From Burkholderiales bacterium (GTDB lineage Bacteria; Pseudomonadota; Gammaproteobacteria; Burkholderiales; Usitatibacteraceae), in the NCBI GenBank assembly GCA_014378085.1, contig JACMOJ010000307.1:1-11357 (forward strand): a DNA stretch of 11,357 nt. The letters are read 5' to 3'. Of this stretch, positions 1 to 8,204 are shown in pieces (within the stretch, counting starts at the first letter, position 1; every line of letters starts with the position of its first letter). The notes under the pieces are model-generated. The model was not told where the DNA came from and searched no databases. It saw only the letters and a list, made by a program, of their open reading frames with translations. Made by a program: the position numbers and the translations under genes.

Positions 1-151
1 ACGCGCCAAAGCTTATGAGGCACTTAATTCGGGCAAATCGTTCTGCGGCATGGTCGACGTACTCGGCACGCAGTTTGACGCTTGTTATAACCCGATCAAA
101 GACAGCGCCGGTAAGGTAGTCGGCGCGACTTACGTCGGCTTCAAAAAATAA
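1..151 (+). CDS. Stand-alone Cache-domain protein, 3' end only (partial)
   Basis: The open frame enters from the left edge (first whole codon at base 2) and ends at TAA 149-151, giving 49 residues. The peptide has the closing pattern of a periplasmic Cache domain (Cache_3/Cache_2 type): a VLGTQFDACYNPIKD segment, then GKVVGATYVGF. The PIKD, G-x-V-x-G and final YVGF elements are typical of that fold's last strands. Translation stops at FKK straight after the domain, so no membrane helix, HAMP or signalling domain follows. It is therefore probably a secreted or periplasmic sensor or binding module, not a receptor. Two cysteines (in FCG and ACY) could form a disulfide. The chemoreceptor MCP1 starts 93 bases downstream, an arrangement repeated at 8761-10845. 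The N-terminus, including any signal peptide, is outside the window. The ligand cannot be predicted. Confidence 0.7.
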   Translation, partial: RAKAYEALNSGKSFCGMVDVLGTQFDACYNPIKDSAGKVVGATYVGFKK

Positions 152-158
152 TCAACGC

Positions 159-191
159 GTGGCGGTCCGCGACACCATTCAGGGTCGCCAC
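159..191 (+). terminator. Hairpin after the Cache gene, terminator-like
   Basis: Bases 159-168 pair with 182-191: six Watson-Crick pairs (GTGGCG with CGCCAC), two G-U pairs, then two more G-C pairs, with a 13-base loop. It starts 8 bases after the Cache stop codon. The following bases (ATTCGTTT) are only mildly T-rich, so it may be a weak terminator, an attenuator or a 3'-end stabiliser that sets the Cache:MCP1 mRNA ratio. Confidence 0.35.
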
Positions 192-244
192 ATTCGTTTG
201 CAAATCGTGATTGTTAGAGATCGACGAAATTCTGGGGATAGATC

Positions 245-1918
245 ATGTTTCGACCAAAACTGAGTATGAACTGGCTGACCAGCCAGAAAGTGGCCACCCA
301 ACTGTTTATCGCATTTACGGTGCTGATTCTTTCTACCATCGCGCTCGGCGTTTTTGCGGTGGATCGTTTGTCTAGCGTGACCGCCACGTCTTCGGAAATC
401 TCCGACAAGTGGATGCCCGGTATCGGCCACGCGTTTGAGATGCGCGCAAAAATTCTCGATTTTCGGCAGCTTGAGAGTAAACACACTCGCGCCGAAGACG
501 AAGGTTACATGACCGAATACGAAGAGAAGATGGCGGCCTTGGTGACCGACATTAAGAAAGCCAGCGACGCGTTTGACAAATTAGCCACTGAGGCCACTGA
601 GCGCGCCGCATTTGAAAAATTTAAGAAGTCGCTTGCGCAATATCAGTCAACTTCCAAGCGCGTGGTGGAACTAGGGCGGGCGAAAAAGCAAACTGAAGCG
701 CGCGATCTTGAAGATGGTGCAGCGAAGATCGCGGTTGATGAAACGATCGAAGCACTAGATAAAGTCGTGAAGGCCAGTTTCGCAGGGGCCAATGCCGCCG
801 CGGGAGATGCGCGTGGCGAGTACGCCGCGGCAAAACGTTGGATCGTGATTGTTGTTGCCACCGCTGTTGTCATTAGTCTGTTCTTTGCGGTGGTGATCGT
901 ACGCAGTCTGACGCGTCAGCTCGGCGGTGAGCCGCGCGCGCTTGCGGCGATTGCAGAGCGTATCGCCAATGGCGACCTGCGTACCGATGTGTTGGTAAAG
1001 GCCGGTGACACCACCAGCTTAGTCGCACAGATGAAATTTATGCAGCAAAGCATTGCCACGATTGTGTTTAACGTGCGTAGCAACGCCGAAGCGGTGGCGC
1101 GTGCCAGCAAAGAGATTGCGTCGGGCAATCACGATCTCAGCTCACGCACTGAGCAACAGGCCAGCGCGCTGGCGCAGGCCGGCTCGTCGATGGGCGATTT
1201 GCGCGAGCAAATTAAACACAGTGCGGAAAGTGCAACGCAAGCGAATTCGTTGGCGCAAGTTGCTTCCGGTGTCGCAACCAAAGGCGGCGATGTCGTCGCC
1301 TCGGTGGTCAGCACCATGAAGGGGATTAATGATAGTTCAAAGAAGATCGCTGAAATCACCGGTTTGATTGATGGTATTGCTTTCCAGACCAACATTTTGG
1401 CGTTGAACGCCGCGGTAGAAGCGGCGCGTGCTGGCGAACAAGGGCGTGGTTTTGCCGTGGTAGCCACTGAGGTGAGAAGCCTCGCGGCAAGGTCAGCTGA
1501 AGCGGCCAAGCAAATTAAGCGGTTGATCGACGAAAGTGTCGGCCGCATTGAAAAAGGTACCCAGCAAGTGGACCAAGCTGGTACCACCATGACCGATGTT
1601 GTCGCATCGATTCAGCGCGTCACGGATTTGATTGCAGAGATCACCGCCGCCAGCGTCGAACAAAGTGCCGGTGTGGTGCAGGTGGTCGAGTCAGTGACGG
1701 AAATGGATCGCACCACACAACACAACGCGGCATTGGTCGAGCAATTGGCGCCTCCGGCTGGCAGCCTGCAAGATCAGGCTGAAGAATTGGTGCAAGTGGT
1801 CGCGGCATTCAAGACCGACGGCGCTGATTCTATGAATGACGGTGCTATCGAGCATTCACCGAACGGGCGCAAAGAGCCAACCGGTTTTACTGGCTTGGCA
1901 AAGATGGCTGCCTCATGA
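245..1918 (+). CDS. Methyl-accepting chemotaxis protein (MCP1), 4HB-type sensor, divergent methylation helices
   Basis: A transmembrane chemoreceptor of 557 residues that should control CheA through CheW. Seen in order: a short cytoplasmic N-tail, TM1 about 16-39, a helical periplasmic domain about 40-197 (four-helix-bundle size), TM2 about 199-220, HAMP about 221-275, and a signalling hairpin of the Tsr-like 36-heptad length. The hairpin tip, from [20 protein letters not shown] at about 380, is fully conserved. The ATG at 245 follows GGGGAT with suitable spacing; a second Met at residue 8 is possible. The methylation helices are abnormal. In helix 1, Glu/Gln-rich pairs are replaced (A310-Q311, G317-D318). 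In helix 2, the usual EQSAAAA run reads EQLAPPAG, putting Pro503-Pro504 in the helix. There is no xWxxF tail; the protein ends KMAAS. It follows a Cache gene and precedes cheW. The ligand is unknown. Confidence 0.93.
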   Translation: MFRPKLSMNWLTSQKVATQLFIAFTVLILSTIALGVFAVDRLSSVTATSSEISDKWMPGIGHAFEMRAKILDFRQLESKHTRAEDEGYMTEYEEKMAALVTDIKKASDAFDKLATEATERAAFEKFKKSLAQYQSTSKRVVELGRAKKQTEARDLEDGAAKIAVDETIEALDKVVKASFAGANAAAGDARGEYAAAKRWIVIVVATAVVISLFFAVVIVRSLTRQLGGEPRALAAIAERIANGDLRTDVLVKAGDTTSLVAQMKFMQQSIATIVFNVRSNAEAVARASKEIASGNHDLSSRTEQQASALAQAGSSMGDLREQIKHSAESATQANSLAQVASGVATKGGDVVASVVSTMKGINDSSKKIAEITGLIDGIAFQTNILALNAAVEAARAGEQGRGFAVVATEVRSLAARSAEAAKQIKRLIDESVGRIEKGTQQVDQAGTTMTDVVASIQRVTDLIAEITAASVEQSAGVVQVVESVTEMDRTTQHNAALVEQLAPPAGSLQDQAEELVQVVAAFKTDGADSMNDGAIEHSPNGRKEPTGFTGLAKMAAS

Positions 1919-2091
1919 GTAAGCAGTGCGCACTAGCCACTTTCCACTACGCAGTACGGGATAACGCACTTTTCCTGCTTGAAAAATAGGCGCAAAAAAT
2001 ATCGCTTATTCGGGCCATACAGCGCCCACCGATCAAACACAATCTCTGCATCAAAACCTGTCCGACAAAACCCCTTTTACGTGAGGCTTTT

Positions 2092-2619
2092 ATGGGTATC
2101 AACGAAACTGCACTGATCGAACAATCACTAACCTCTGCCGGTCAGATCGCCGCCATGGCGATGCCAGCGGGTGAGTACCTGACGTTTCGCTTGGGCTCTG
2201 AGGAGTACGGTATCGATATCCTGAAAGTGCAGGAGATTCGTGGCTATGAGCAGCCGACCCGTATCGCTGGTGCGCCGGCCTTCATTAAAGGTGTGGTGAA
2301 TCTGCGCGGGGTGATTGTGCCGATTGTCGATTTGCGCATTAAGTTCGGCTTGGGTAGCGCGGAATACAACTCCTTTACGGTCGTCATCATCTTGAACATC
2401 GCCAAAAAAATTGTCGGTGTGGTGGTGGATCAAGTGTCGGATGTGGTCGCACTTGCGGGCAAAGACATTCGTCCTGCGCCAACTTTCTCGGAAGCGGTGG
2501 TGGAATCGACCTTCATTCAAGGCATCGGCCAAGTGGATGACCGTATGTTGATTCTGACCGATATTGAGCGCTTGCTGACCTCAACCGAAATGGGTTTGGC
2601 GTTTGAAGCAGCGGCTTAG
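2092..2619 (+). CDS. cheW: CheW chemotaxis coupling protein
   Basis: A cytoplasmic adaptor of 175 residues that links receptor tips to the CheA kinase in chemosensory arrays. The CheW fold starts near residue 27 ([20 protein letters not shown]) and holds the hallmark [16 protein letters not shown] at 67-82, with the conserved Asn-Leu-Arg-Gly at 70-73. The [11 protein letters not shown] strand and the closing ILTDIERLL helix also fit the family. About 25 extra residues precede the core, a little longer than E. coli CheW. The ATG at 2092 is preceded by GTGAGG with normal spacing, which supports this start over the internal Met22. It lies between two receptor genes, 38 bases before MCP2, so at least cheW and MCP2 are probably co-transcribed. 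No cheA is present, so this CheW must serve a kinase encoded elsewhere. Confidence 0.95.
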   Translation: MGINETALIEQSLTSAGQIAAMAMPAGEYLTFRLGSEEYGIDILKVQEIRGYEQPTRIAGAPAFIKGVVNLRGVIVPIVDLRIKFGLGSAEYNSFTVVIILNIAKKIVGVVVDQVSDVVALAGKDIRPAPTFSEAVVESTFIQGIGQVDDRMLILTDIERLLTSTEMGLAFEAAA

Positions 2620-2657
2620 TCCTATTTTCGTAACAAGTCATTCAATGAGGTGACCGA

Positions 2658-4649
2658 ATGAATATTCTTTTAAGTATGTCGATTAATAAGCGTCTCGGCG
2701 CGGGCTTTGCCTTCCTGTTTGGATTGCTGTTGCTGGTGGTTGGTGTCGGTGTCACACAGTTGAACCAAGTGATGGCCAAGTTAGAGGACGTAAATTCCAA
2801 CACTCTTCCATCCGTCATTGCAATCGGGAACATGAATGAGGCAGCGAATAATTCGCGGCGGTTTGAGTTGCGCGCGATCGCGGCAACTGAAGCAGCGGAA
2901 AGAGTCAAGGCGTTTGACGACGTGGTGGCGGCGCGCGCAGTATTTGACAAGTCGGTAAAAGTATATAGCGCGCTAGACCACGACGAAAACGGCAAGCGCT
3001 TGCTCAAGAATGCCGTCGACGTGGCGGAGCAATACTTTGCGGCGGTAGCCAACAACCGGTCGTTGGTGATGGCGTCCGATGAGAGCCCCGAAAAGCGAGC
3101 TGCTGCATCGGATGCCGTCGTTAAAGGAACCTATGAAAAATTCAAGAGGGTTAGTGCCGCGACCACTGAGCTGGACGCCTACATCATCAAGCGCGCCGCT
3201 GATGTCGCTGAAGCGGCAAAAAAGGCCTACGCAAATTCGATTGTGACGTATATCGTTGTGAGTCTTGGCACTGCGATTGCCGTATTCCTTCTCGCGTGGT
3301 TAATCGCGCGATCTATTACGCTGCCAATGAGCGAAGCTGTACGCGTTGCAAATCAAATCGGCTCGGGCGACTTGAACTCTACATTTTCGGTTGTGAGCCG
3401 AGATGAGGTTGGCCAACTCATGCTAGCATTACAAACCATGGTGGGTTCGCTCAAGAGTGTCATCGGTGAAGTGAAGTCTGCCTCTGAACAAATCGCCACG
3501 GCATCTTCTGAAATCGCCCAAGGCAACGCGGATCTATCTTCACGTACGGAAAATCAAGCGAGCTCGCTGCAACAAACTGCGGCGTCCATCGAGCAACTCA
3601 CCAGCACCGTAAAACAGAATGCCGACTCAGCGCGCCAAGCTAACCAACTGGCCGCCGCAGCGTCACTGGATGCGAGCCGTGGCGGAGATGTGGTCAGCCA
3701 AGTGGTGACGACCATGTTGGATATCCAAAGCTCTTCGAAGCGCATTTCTGACATCATTTCGGTGATTGACGGCATTGCCTTCCAGACCAATATTCTCGCG
3801 TTGAATGCGGCCGTGGAAGCCGCACGTGCCGGTGAACAGGGGCGTGGATTTGCGGTGGTGGCAAGTGAAGTTCGTACGCTGGCCCAACGCAGTGCGCAAG
3901 CGGCGAAGGAAATCAAGACGCTGATTTCTACCAGCGTCGAAAAAGTCGAGATCGGCAGCCGCTTGGTGGGGGACGCGGGTAAATCGATGGATGTGATTGT
4001 CTCTAGCGTACAGCGCGTCACGGATATCATCGCGGAAATTTCTGCCGCGACCACCGAACAATCGCTAGGCATTGAGCAGGTCAATGTGGCCGTCACCCAG
4101 CTCGACACCATGACGCAGCAAAATGCGGCGTTGGTGGAGCAAAGTGCTGCTGCCGCGTTGAGTCTAAAAGACCAGACCATCAAACTTAACCATTCGGTTT
4201 CAAAGTTTTCGGTTGATGACAGCGGGTCGGGGCCTGCCACTCAGCCAAAATCGGCCGCACACGCCGCGCCGACAAAGACATTCAAATTAAGCCCTTCAGC
4301 GATGCAAACTCGACCGAAGCCTGCCGTAGCCAACCCCGCCATAGCCAAGCCTGCTACGGCCAAGCCCGCTATAGCCAAGCCCACCCTAGCCAAGCCCACC
4401 ATGGTCAAGCCCGTCTTGGCCGCGCCAGCTACTTCCAAGCCCTTCGCGTCCAAGCCATCGGCGGCAGCGTCGATTGGCGGGAAATCCGCTTCCTCGCTGT
4501 CTGTCAAGTCGTCAGGTGTGGAAAGCGGGAAGACGCATGCGGCATCACCAATTACTGCGGCCAAGCCGATGCCAGCAGCCAAGCCGATGTCGGCCGCTAC
4601 TGCGCCGAAGAAGGCCGCTGTTGGCAACGATGAGTGGGAAGAGTTTTAG
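2658..4649 (+). CDS. Methyl-accepting chemotaxis protein (MCP2) with long AKP tether and EWEEF CheR/CheB-docking tail
   Basis: A transmembrane chemoreceptor of 663 residues. TM1 is about 11-33; a helical periplasmic sensor domain of 4HB size follows to about 192; TM2 is about 194-216, then HAMP to about 270. The signalling hairpin has standard methylation sites (SSLQQTAASIEQL in helix 1, EQSAAAALSLKDQ in helix 2) and a conserved tip at about 375-400. After the hairpin ends near 517 comes about 140 residues of low-complexity Ala/Pro/Lys/Ser linker containing ten five-residue KPxxA-like repeats. The protein ends in EWEEF, which fits the xWxxF pentapeptide that binds CheR and CheB in other proteobacterial receptors. 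The ATG at 2658 follows GAGGTGA with good spacing; Met7 is a weaker alternative. It is the only receptor here with a docking tail, so it may recruit adaptation enzymes for its neighbours (inference). The tail codons are duplicated after the stop. Confidence 0.95.
   Translation: MNILLSMSINKRLGAGFAFLFGLLLLVVGVGVTQLNQVMAKLEDVNSNTLPSVIAIGNMNEAANNSRRFELRAIAATEAAERVKAFDDVVAARAVFDKSVKVYSALDHDENGKRLLKNAVDVAEQYFAAVANNRSLVMASDESPEKRAAASDAVVKGTYEKFKRVSAATTELDAYIIKRAADVAEAAKKAYANSIVTYIVVSLGTAIAVFLLAWLIARSITLPMSEAVRVANQIGSGDLNSTFSVVSRDEVGQLMLALQTMVGSLKSVIGEVKSASEQIATASSEIAQGNADLSSRTENQASSLQQTAASIEQLTSTVKQNADSARQANQLAAAASLDASRGGDVVSQVVTTMLDIQSSSKRISDIISVIDGIAFQTNILALNAAVEAARAGEQGRGFAVVASEVRTLAQRSAQAAKEIKTLISTSVEKVEIGSRLVGDAGKSMDVIVSSVQRVTDIIAEISAATTEQSLGIEQVNVAVTQLDTMTQQNAALVEQSAAAALSLKDQTIKLNHSVSKFSVDDSGSGPATQPKSAAHAAPTKTFKLSPSAMQTRPKPAVANPAIAKPATAKPAIAKPTLAKPTMVKPVLAAPATSKPFASKPSAAASIGGKSASSLSVKSSGVESGKTHAASPITAAKPMPAAKPMSAATAPKKAAVGNDEWEEF
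4317..4466 (+). repeat. Ten 15-bp in-frame repeats in the MCP2 tether
   Basis: Ten consecutive 15-base units encode KPAVA, NPAIA, KPATA, KPAIA, KPTLA, KPTMV, KPVLA, APATS, KPFAS and KPSAA. Units 3 to 7 are closest at DNA level (AAGCCC then a variable pair, then GCC). Two related KPM(P/S)A motifs recur just before the tail. The repeats are in frame, so unit gain or loss would change tether length without breaking the gene. The composition suggests a flexible, basic, disordered linker. Confidence 0.9.
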
Positions 4650-4703
4650 CCTTGGAGGCTAGATTAGTGGGAAGAGTTTTAGCCTTGGACGCTAGATGAG
4701 CGG
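4629..4703 (+). repeat. 33-bp tandem duplication over the MCP2 tail and stop codon
   Basis: Unit 1 (4629-4661) encodes Asp-Glu-Trp-Glu-Glu-Phe, the TAG stop and 12 more bases. Unit 2 (4662-4694) repeats it with two changes, GAG to TAG at the Glu codon and one G to C. A third start (GATGAG then CGG, 4695-4703) remains. The period is 33, so unit 2 is in frame and reads Asp-stop-Trp-Glu-Glu-Phe-stop. Within unit 1, TAGCCT (4647-4652) and AGGCTA (4656-4661) form a 6-bp hairpin around a TGG loop, starting at the stop codon. In unit 2 this hairpin carries a mismatch. Confidence 0.93.
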
Positions 4704-4779
4704 CGCGATGGCTTCAGATGAAGCGCGTCGTAGCGAGTTACTGCGCTAGCCAGTGTGCCGCCGTTTTATAGAGTGAGTG

Positions 4780-4830
4780 GGATGCATCTGCCGACGAGAT
4801 TTCGCTGCGCAGGTGTCGGCAGATACATCC
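4780..4830. repeat. Long hairpin (16-bp arms), possible terminator or repeat element
   Basis: Arm 4780-4795 (GGATGCATCTGCCGAC) is the reverse complement of arm 4815-4830 (GTCGGCAGATACATCC) at 15 of 16 positions. The odd pair is C-A on the + strand and G-U on the - strand. The loop is 19 bases. Partial pairing continues outward (GTGGG with CCCAC) across a small bulge. There is no T-run on either side, so it is not a classical intrinsic terminator. It lies about 130 bases after MCP2 and could mark the end of that transcript or be a dispersed palindromic repeat. Confidence 0.75.
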
Positions 4831-4918
4831 TGCCCACCCTGCAGCCGTCTGGTGATATTGAAGTCGTAGTTGGTTAAACAGAGCGTGTGGTGTGGTGTAC
4901 CTTTCGGTAATACCAGTG

Positions 4919-4932
4919 AGATACGTGTATCT
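4919..4932. promoter_or_regulatory. 14-bp perfect dyad upstream of the kinase gene
   Basis: AGATAC-GT-GTATCT is a perfect 6-2-6 inverted repeat, 89 bases before the preferred GTG start and overlapping the alternative TTG start. Its position suits an operator, but no matching promoter boxes could be assigned and a chance dyad is possible. Confidence 0.25.
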
Positions 4933-5021
4933 TGAGGCGCAACGGCTCCGCGGCTTTCCCGACATGGGGCCAATTGCGCAACGTTAGCGACAAAACGTAC
5001 TTCACCACAAAGGCCCTCGCA

Positions 5022-7727
5022 GTGCAGCTGCCGAAATTGACGCTGACGCTAAAACTTACTCTCGCTCTGCTGACGGTGTGTGTCTTCGGCAGCGCGGTCG
5101 CAACGTTGATTGCGACAACAACATTGCGGAAGGCGCTTACCAAAGACTTAAGCGTCGAACAAGCGTCGGTCGCCAAATCGACGGCTGCCTATATCCAAAG
5201 CGATCTGCGCCTACGTTTTAACGCGTTACATCTCGCGGCAGATCGCATGGAACTTGCGTTGATGGCAGATCCGTTAGCTTTGCAGCGGCGGCTTGAAGGG
5301 CGATTGGTATTAGAAAGTTTGTTTAACCGTGGTACCTACATTACCGATGCTAACGGTAATGCGATCGCTTCCACACCGGTTGCGATGCAACGGCTTGGCC
5401 TTAACTTCATTGATCGCGATTACGTGGCCGCTGCGCTGACGGAGGGCAAGTCGACCATTTCTAATCCGATCATTGCCCGCACATTAGGCGCGCCTATCAT
5501 TGCGATGGCGGTGCCGATTCGACGCGAAAGTGGTGAGGTAATCGGCGCTTGGGTCGGTGCGACGGATTTAAGCCGCGCGAATTTTTTGGATGTATTTGCC
5601 GCGAGCCAGTACGCCGGAACCGGTAGCTTTGCGCTGATTGCGCCTGCCACCCGCACCATCATCACCGCGACCGACAAGTCACAAATCTTGCAGAAGCTTC
5701 CGGCCACAGGCATCAATGCGGGTGTTGATTATTTGTTGTCAGGAGATCTTGGTACCAAGGTTTATGTCAACCCGCAAGGCGTGGAGGTGATGGCAACCGC
5801 GGCCCCAGTACCGATCGCCGGATGGCGCGTGGTGGCCAGCCTACCAACGGCAGATGCGTTCGCGCCCATTGAGTCGACGACGCGACTGGTGTGGATTGGC
5901 TCTACCCTTGTGGCACTACTCACGGGTGTATTAATCTGGTGGCTGGTGTTTCGGCAGTTGCAGCCATTAACGGTAGGGACAAGACTCATCGCCGATTACG
6001 TTCCCGGCCAGTCGCTCCCCGTACTCCCGTTAGCGGGCGATGAAGCGATCAACGAACTATTTGAGCGCTTCAATTTATTGACACGATCCATAGACGAACA
6101 ACGCCAAACCATTGCAGAACGGGAAACCCGGCTGCGGCTGGTAACTGAATCCGGGATGCTGGGGATTTTTTACTGGAATGCGGACGGCGTCATTACGTCA
6201 GGTAACGATAAGTTTTTGGCAATGGTTGGTTATTCGCGGGAGGACGTCGAACTCGGAAAAATTCGTTGGACCGACCTCACGCCCGCCAGATTTGCCGCAC
6301 GTGACCAAGAAGCCCTAGCAGAAGTCGCGCGCACCGGCATCTGTTTAAGGTACGAAAAAGTGTTTTTGCGCGTAGACGGGGCGGAGCTCGCCATTGAGAT
6401 TGGCGCGGCTGCATTACCGGGGCAAACGCTAAATGGCGTCGCGTTTGTATTTGATGTCTCATTGCGTAAAGCGGCGGAAAGAGACGCCCAAGCGTCTGGC
6501 GAATTCGCGAAGGCGGTGATCGATTCGCTGGCCGAAAACATTGCGGTGGTGGATGCCCAGGGCATTGTGCTGAATGTGAATTTGGCGTGGCGGCGATTTG
6601 CGATCGCCAACGGCGGAACCGGTGCATCGGCCGATCTCGCTGGCAGTAACTACCTTGCGGTTTGTGAACAGGCGACGAACGACCCCGAGGCGACGAGTGC
6701 TGAAGCGACACTTATTGGATTAAAGGCGGTGCTCGCTGGCAAGAAAAGTGAATTCACGCTCGAGTATCCATGTGCTACGCCGGCCGGGCTGAAGTGGTTC
6801 CGCATGATGGTCGTACCGCTGCGTGGTCTCCAAAGCGGGGCAGTGATTAGCCATAAAGACATTACCAGCCGCAAACTCGCCGAATCAGCCCGCCTGTCGC
6901 TTGAGGAACAGCTCCGCGAGTCGCAAAAAATGGAGGCGATTGGCACCTTGGCGGGTGGCATCGCACATGACTTTAATAACGTATTGGCCAACATTCTGGG
7001 GAATGCGGAACTGGCAAGGCAAGACACGGTGGGTAATGCCGAAGCACAGATAAGCCTTGAGGAAATTCGCAAAGCTGGTACGCACGCGCGTGATTTGGTC
7101 AGGCAAATATTGGCATTTAGCCGACGCCACCCGACAGAGATGACGCCGGTTTTACTCGACGCGACCGTTTTCGAGGCAGTTCGGTTATTGCGTTCAACCC
7201 TGCCAGCACGCATTCGATTGAACACACAGATTGTCGAAAAGTTGCCAGCGGTTCTCGCCGACAACACGCAGATGCAGCAGGTGGTGATCAATCTTGCGAC
7301 GAACGCCGCGCAGGCGATGAAAGGCCGTGGCGGCAGCATCAATATCGCGCTCGATTGCATGACCCAGGACGCGGCGCTTGCCGCCGCGCCGACCAATCAG
7401 GCGTTACGTGACTTCGGCGATTTTGGTATTGGCTACGTTGGTTCGCTCGTTCGGCTAACAGTGGCGGACGACGGGGATGGTATGACCGCCGAAACGCGCA
7501 ACCGAATTTTTGAACCGTTCTTTACGACCAAACCGGTCAACGAAGGTACGGGCCTTGGTCTATCGGTGGTGTACGGTATTGTTCAACGCCACGGCGGTGC
7601 GATATTAGTCGACAGTACGCTTGGTCAAGGCACCATCTTTACTATTTATTTGCCCGCTATCGTTGACGCGCCGGACCTTCCCGTATCGGTGATGCCGCGA
7701 CTAACTGAAGTGACAAAAACCGACTAA
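5022..7727 (+). CDS. Membrane sensor histidine kinase: dCache, two PAS domains, HisKA, HATPase
   Basis: An inner-membrane sensor kinase of 901 residues from GTG 5022. Seen in order: TM1 about 11-33; a periplasmic double-Cache domain about 40-280 with [12 protein letters not shown] and a closing [16 protein letters not shown]2 about 289-310; PAS1 about 367-490; PAS2 about 492-610; HisKA with H-box GGIAHDFNN, His649 being the likely phosphorylated residue; HATPase with N-box [12 protein letters not shown] (Asn757, Asn761), G1 DDGDGM, F-box [10 protein letters not shown] and G2 GTGLGL (842-847). All catalytic motifs are intact. No ATG lies near the N-terminus. GTG 5022 follows AAAGG at 8 bases and leaves a short cytoplasmic tail before TM1. 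TTG 4932, directly after an in-frame stop, gives 931 residues but has a poor ribosome site. The frame ends at TAA 7725-7727, and a receiver domain continues in the same frame. The ligand is unknown. Confidence 0.93.
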   Translation: MQLPKLTLTLKLTLALLTVCVFGSAVATLIATTTLRKALTKDLSVEQASVAKSTAAYIQSDLRLRFNALHLAADRMELALMADPLALQRRLEGRLVLESLFNRGTYITDANGNAIASTPVAMQRLGLNFIDRDYVAAALTEGKSTISNPIIARTLGAPIIAMAVPIRRESGEVIGAWVGATDLSRANFLDVFAASQYAGTGSFALIAPATRTIITATDKSQILQKLPATGINAGVDYLLSGDLGTKVYVNPQGVEVMATAAPVPIAGWRVVASLPTADAFAPIESTTRLVWIGSTLVALLTGVLIWWLVFRQLQPLTVGTRLIADYVPGQSLPVLPLAGDEAINELFERFNLLTRSIDEQRQTIAERETRLRLVTESGMLGIFYWNADGVITSGNDKFLAMVGYSREDVELGKIRWTDLTPARFAARDQEALAEVARTGICLRYEKVFLRVDGAELAIEIGAAALPGQTLNGVAFVFDVSLRKAAERDAQASGEFAKAVIDSLAENIAVVDAQGIVLNVNLAWRRFAIANGGTGASADLAGSNYLAVCEQATNDPEATSAEATLIGLKAVLAGKKSEFTLEYPCATPAGLKWFRMMVVPLRGLQSGAVISHKDITSRKLAESARLSLEEQLRESQKMEAIGTLAGGIAHDFNNVLANILGNAELARQDTVGNAEAQISLEEIRKAGTHARDLVRQILAFSRRHPTEMTPVLLDATVFEAVRLLRSTLPARIRLNTQIVEKLPAVLADNTQMQQVVINLATNAAQAMKGRGGSINIALDCMTQDAALAAAPTNQALRDFGDFGIGYVGSLVRLTVADDGDGMTAETRNRIFEPFFTTKPVNEGTGLGLSVVYGIVQRHGGAILVDSTLGQGTIFTIYLPAIVDAPDLPVSVMPRLTEVTKTD

Positions 7728-7736
7728 GCGACCCGC

Positions 7737-8096
7737 TTGCTCTATCTCGATGACGATGAATCGATGATTTATCTGGTGTCTCGTTTGCTCGCCCGTCGCG
7801 GCTTTGTGGTGACGGGATTCAGTAGCCAGCAGCAGGCAATTGAGGCGTTGCGTGATGCGCCTGATGCGCTCGATTTAGTGGTTACCGACTACAACATGCC
7901 GGGTATGTCAGGGCTCGATGTGGCGCGCGAGATGAGGGCGATTCGTGGCGATCTTCCGATTGCGATTGCGTCTGGCTTCGTTGATGAAACGCTGCGCGCT
8001 AAGGCCGATGACGCAGGTGTGAGCGCGGTGATCTTTAAGGCGAGTGGGGTTGAGCAATTCTGCGCGGAAATCGAGAAATTGGTCCTCCACGCCTGA
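7737..8096 (+). CDS. Receiver domain, in frame with the kinase after a TAA (split hybrid kinase or separate response regulator)
   Basis: A single CheY-like receiver of about 119 residues without an output domain; it should take phosphate from the kinase His649. Key residues are present: acidic cluster Asp5-Asp6-Asp7, phospho-acceptor Asp51 in VVTDYNMPGMSG, Ser79 in IASGF and Lys102 in IFKAS. Only GCG-ACC-CGC lies between the kinase TAA and TTG 7737, and the frame is that of the kinase. The only nearby start is this TTG, with no Shine-Dalgarno sequence, and using it trims the first beta strand to MLYLDDDE. Reading through the TAA would give a normal strand, ATRLLYLDDDE, on a kinase-receiver linker of about 25 residues. 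I recall relatives as fused hybrid kinases. Options are a nonsense mutation, readthrough, re-initiation 9 bases after the stop, or an assembly error. The intact motifs argue against an old pseudogene. Confidence 0.8.
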   Translation: MLYLDDDESMIYLVSRLLARRGFVVTGFSSQQQAIEALRDAPDALDLVVTDYNMPGMSGLDVAREMRAIRGDLPIAIASGFVDETLRAKADDAGVSAVIFKASGVEQFCAEIEKLVLHA

Positions 8097-8204
8097 CGCG
8101 CTGAAAAATTTTAAATTTGGTCGCACCCCCTGTTGTTGTCTGGATAGCAGTGTGTTTCGCATCTAAGTTTAGTGGCGGATCAAAAGGAGTTCCCGTCAAT
8201 AAAA

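Larger units (their letters stand above)
4650..5021. other. Intergenic region between MCP2 and the kinase gene
   Basis: About 370 bases with no convincing gene. It holds the duplicated MCP2 tail segment, a long hairpin at 4780-4830 and a 14-bp dyad at 4919-4932. Small reading frames here lack ribosome sites and recognisable motifs. If the kinase started at TTG 4932, the last 90 bases would be coding. Confidence 0.6.

Noticed and set aside
1129..1590. Long - strand frame opposite the MCP1 signalling domain, with equivalents opposite MCP2 and MCP3
   Set aside because: These are antisense shadows of the conserved receptor hairpin; their similarity to each other only mirrors the paralogous genes.
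1979..2010. TTGAAA followed by an A/T-rich stretch as a sigma-70 promoter for cheW
   Set aside because: No acceptable -10 box occurs at 16-18 bases spacing.
4647..4680. Programmed readthrough of the MCP2 stop to make a second WEEF tail
   Set aside because: A second TAG replaces the Glu codon of the copy, so two suppressions would be needed. Slippage is simpler; kept only as a duplication finding.
4932..5021. TTG 4932 as the kinase start
   Set aside because: The ribosome site is poor (GTGAG about 11 bases away) and it adds 30 residues with no recognisable feature before TM1. GTG 5022 fits better, but this is not certain.
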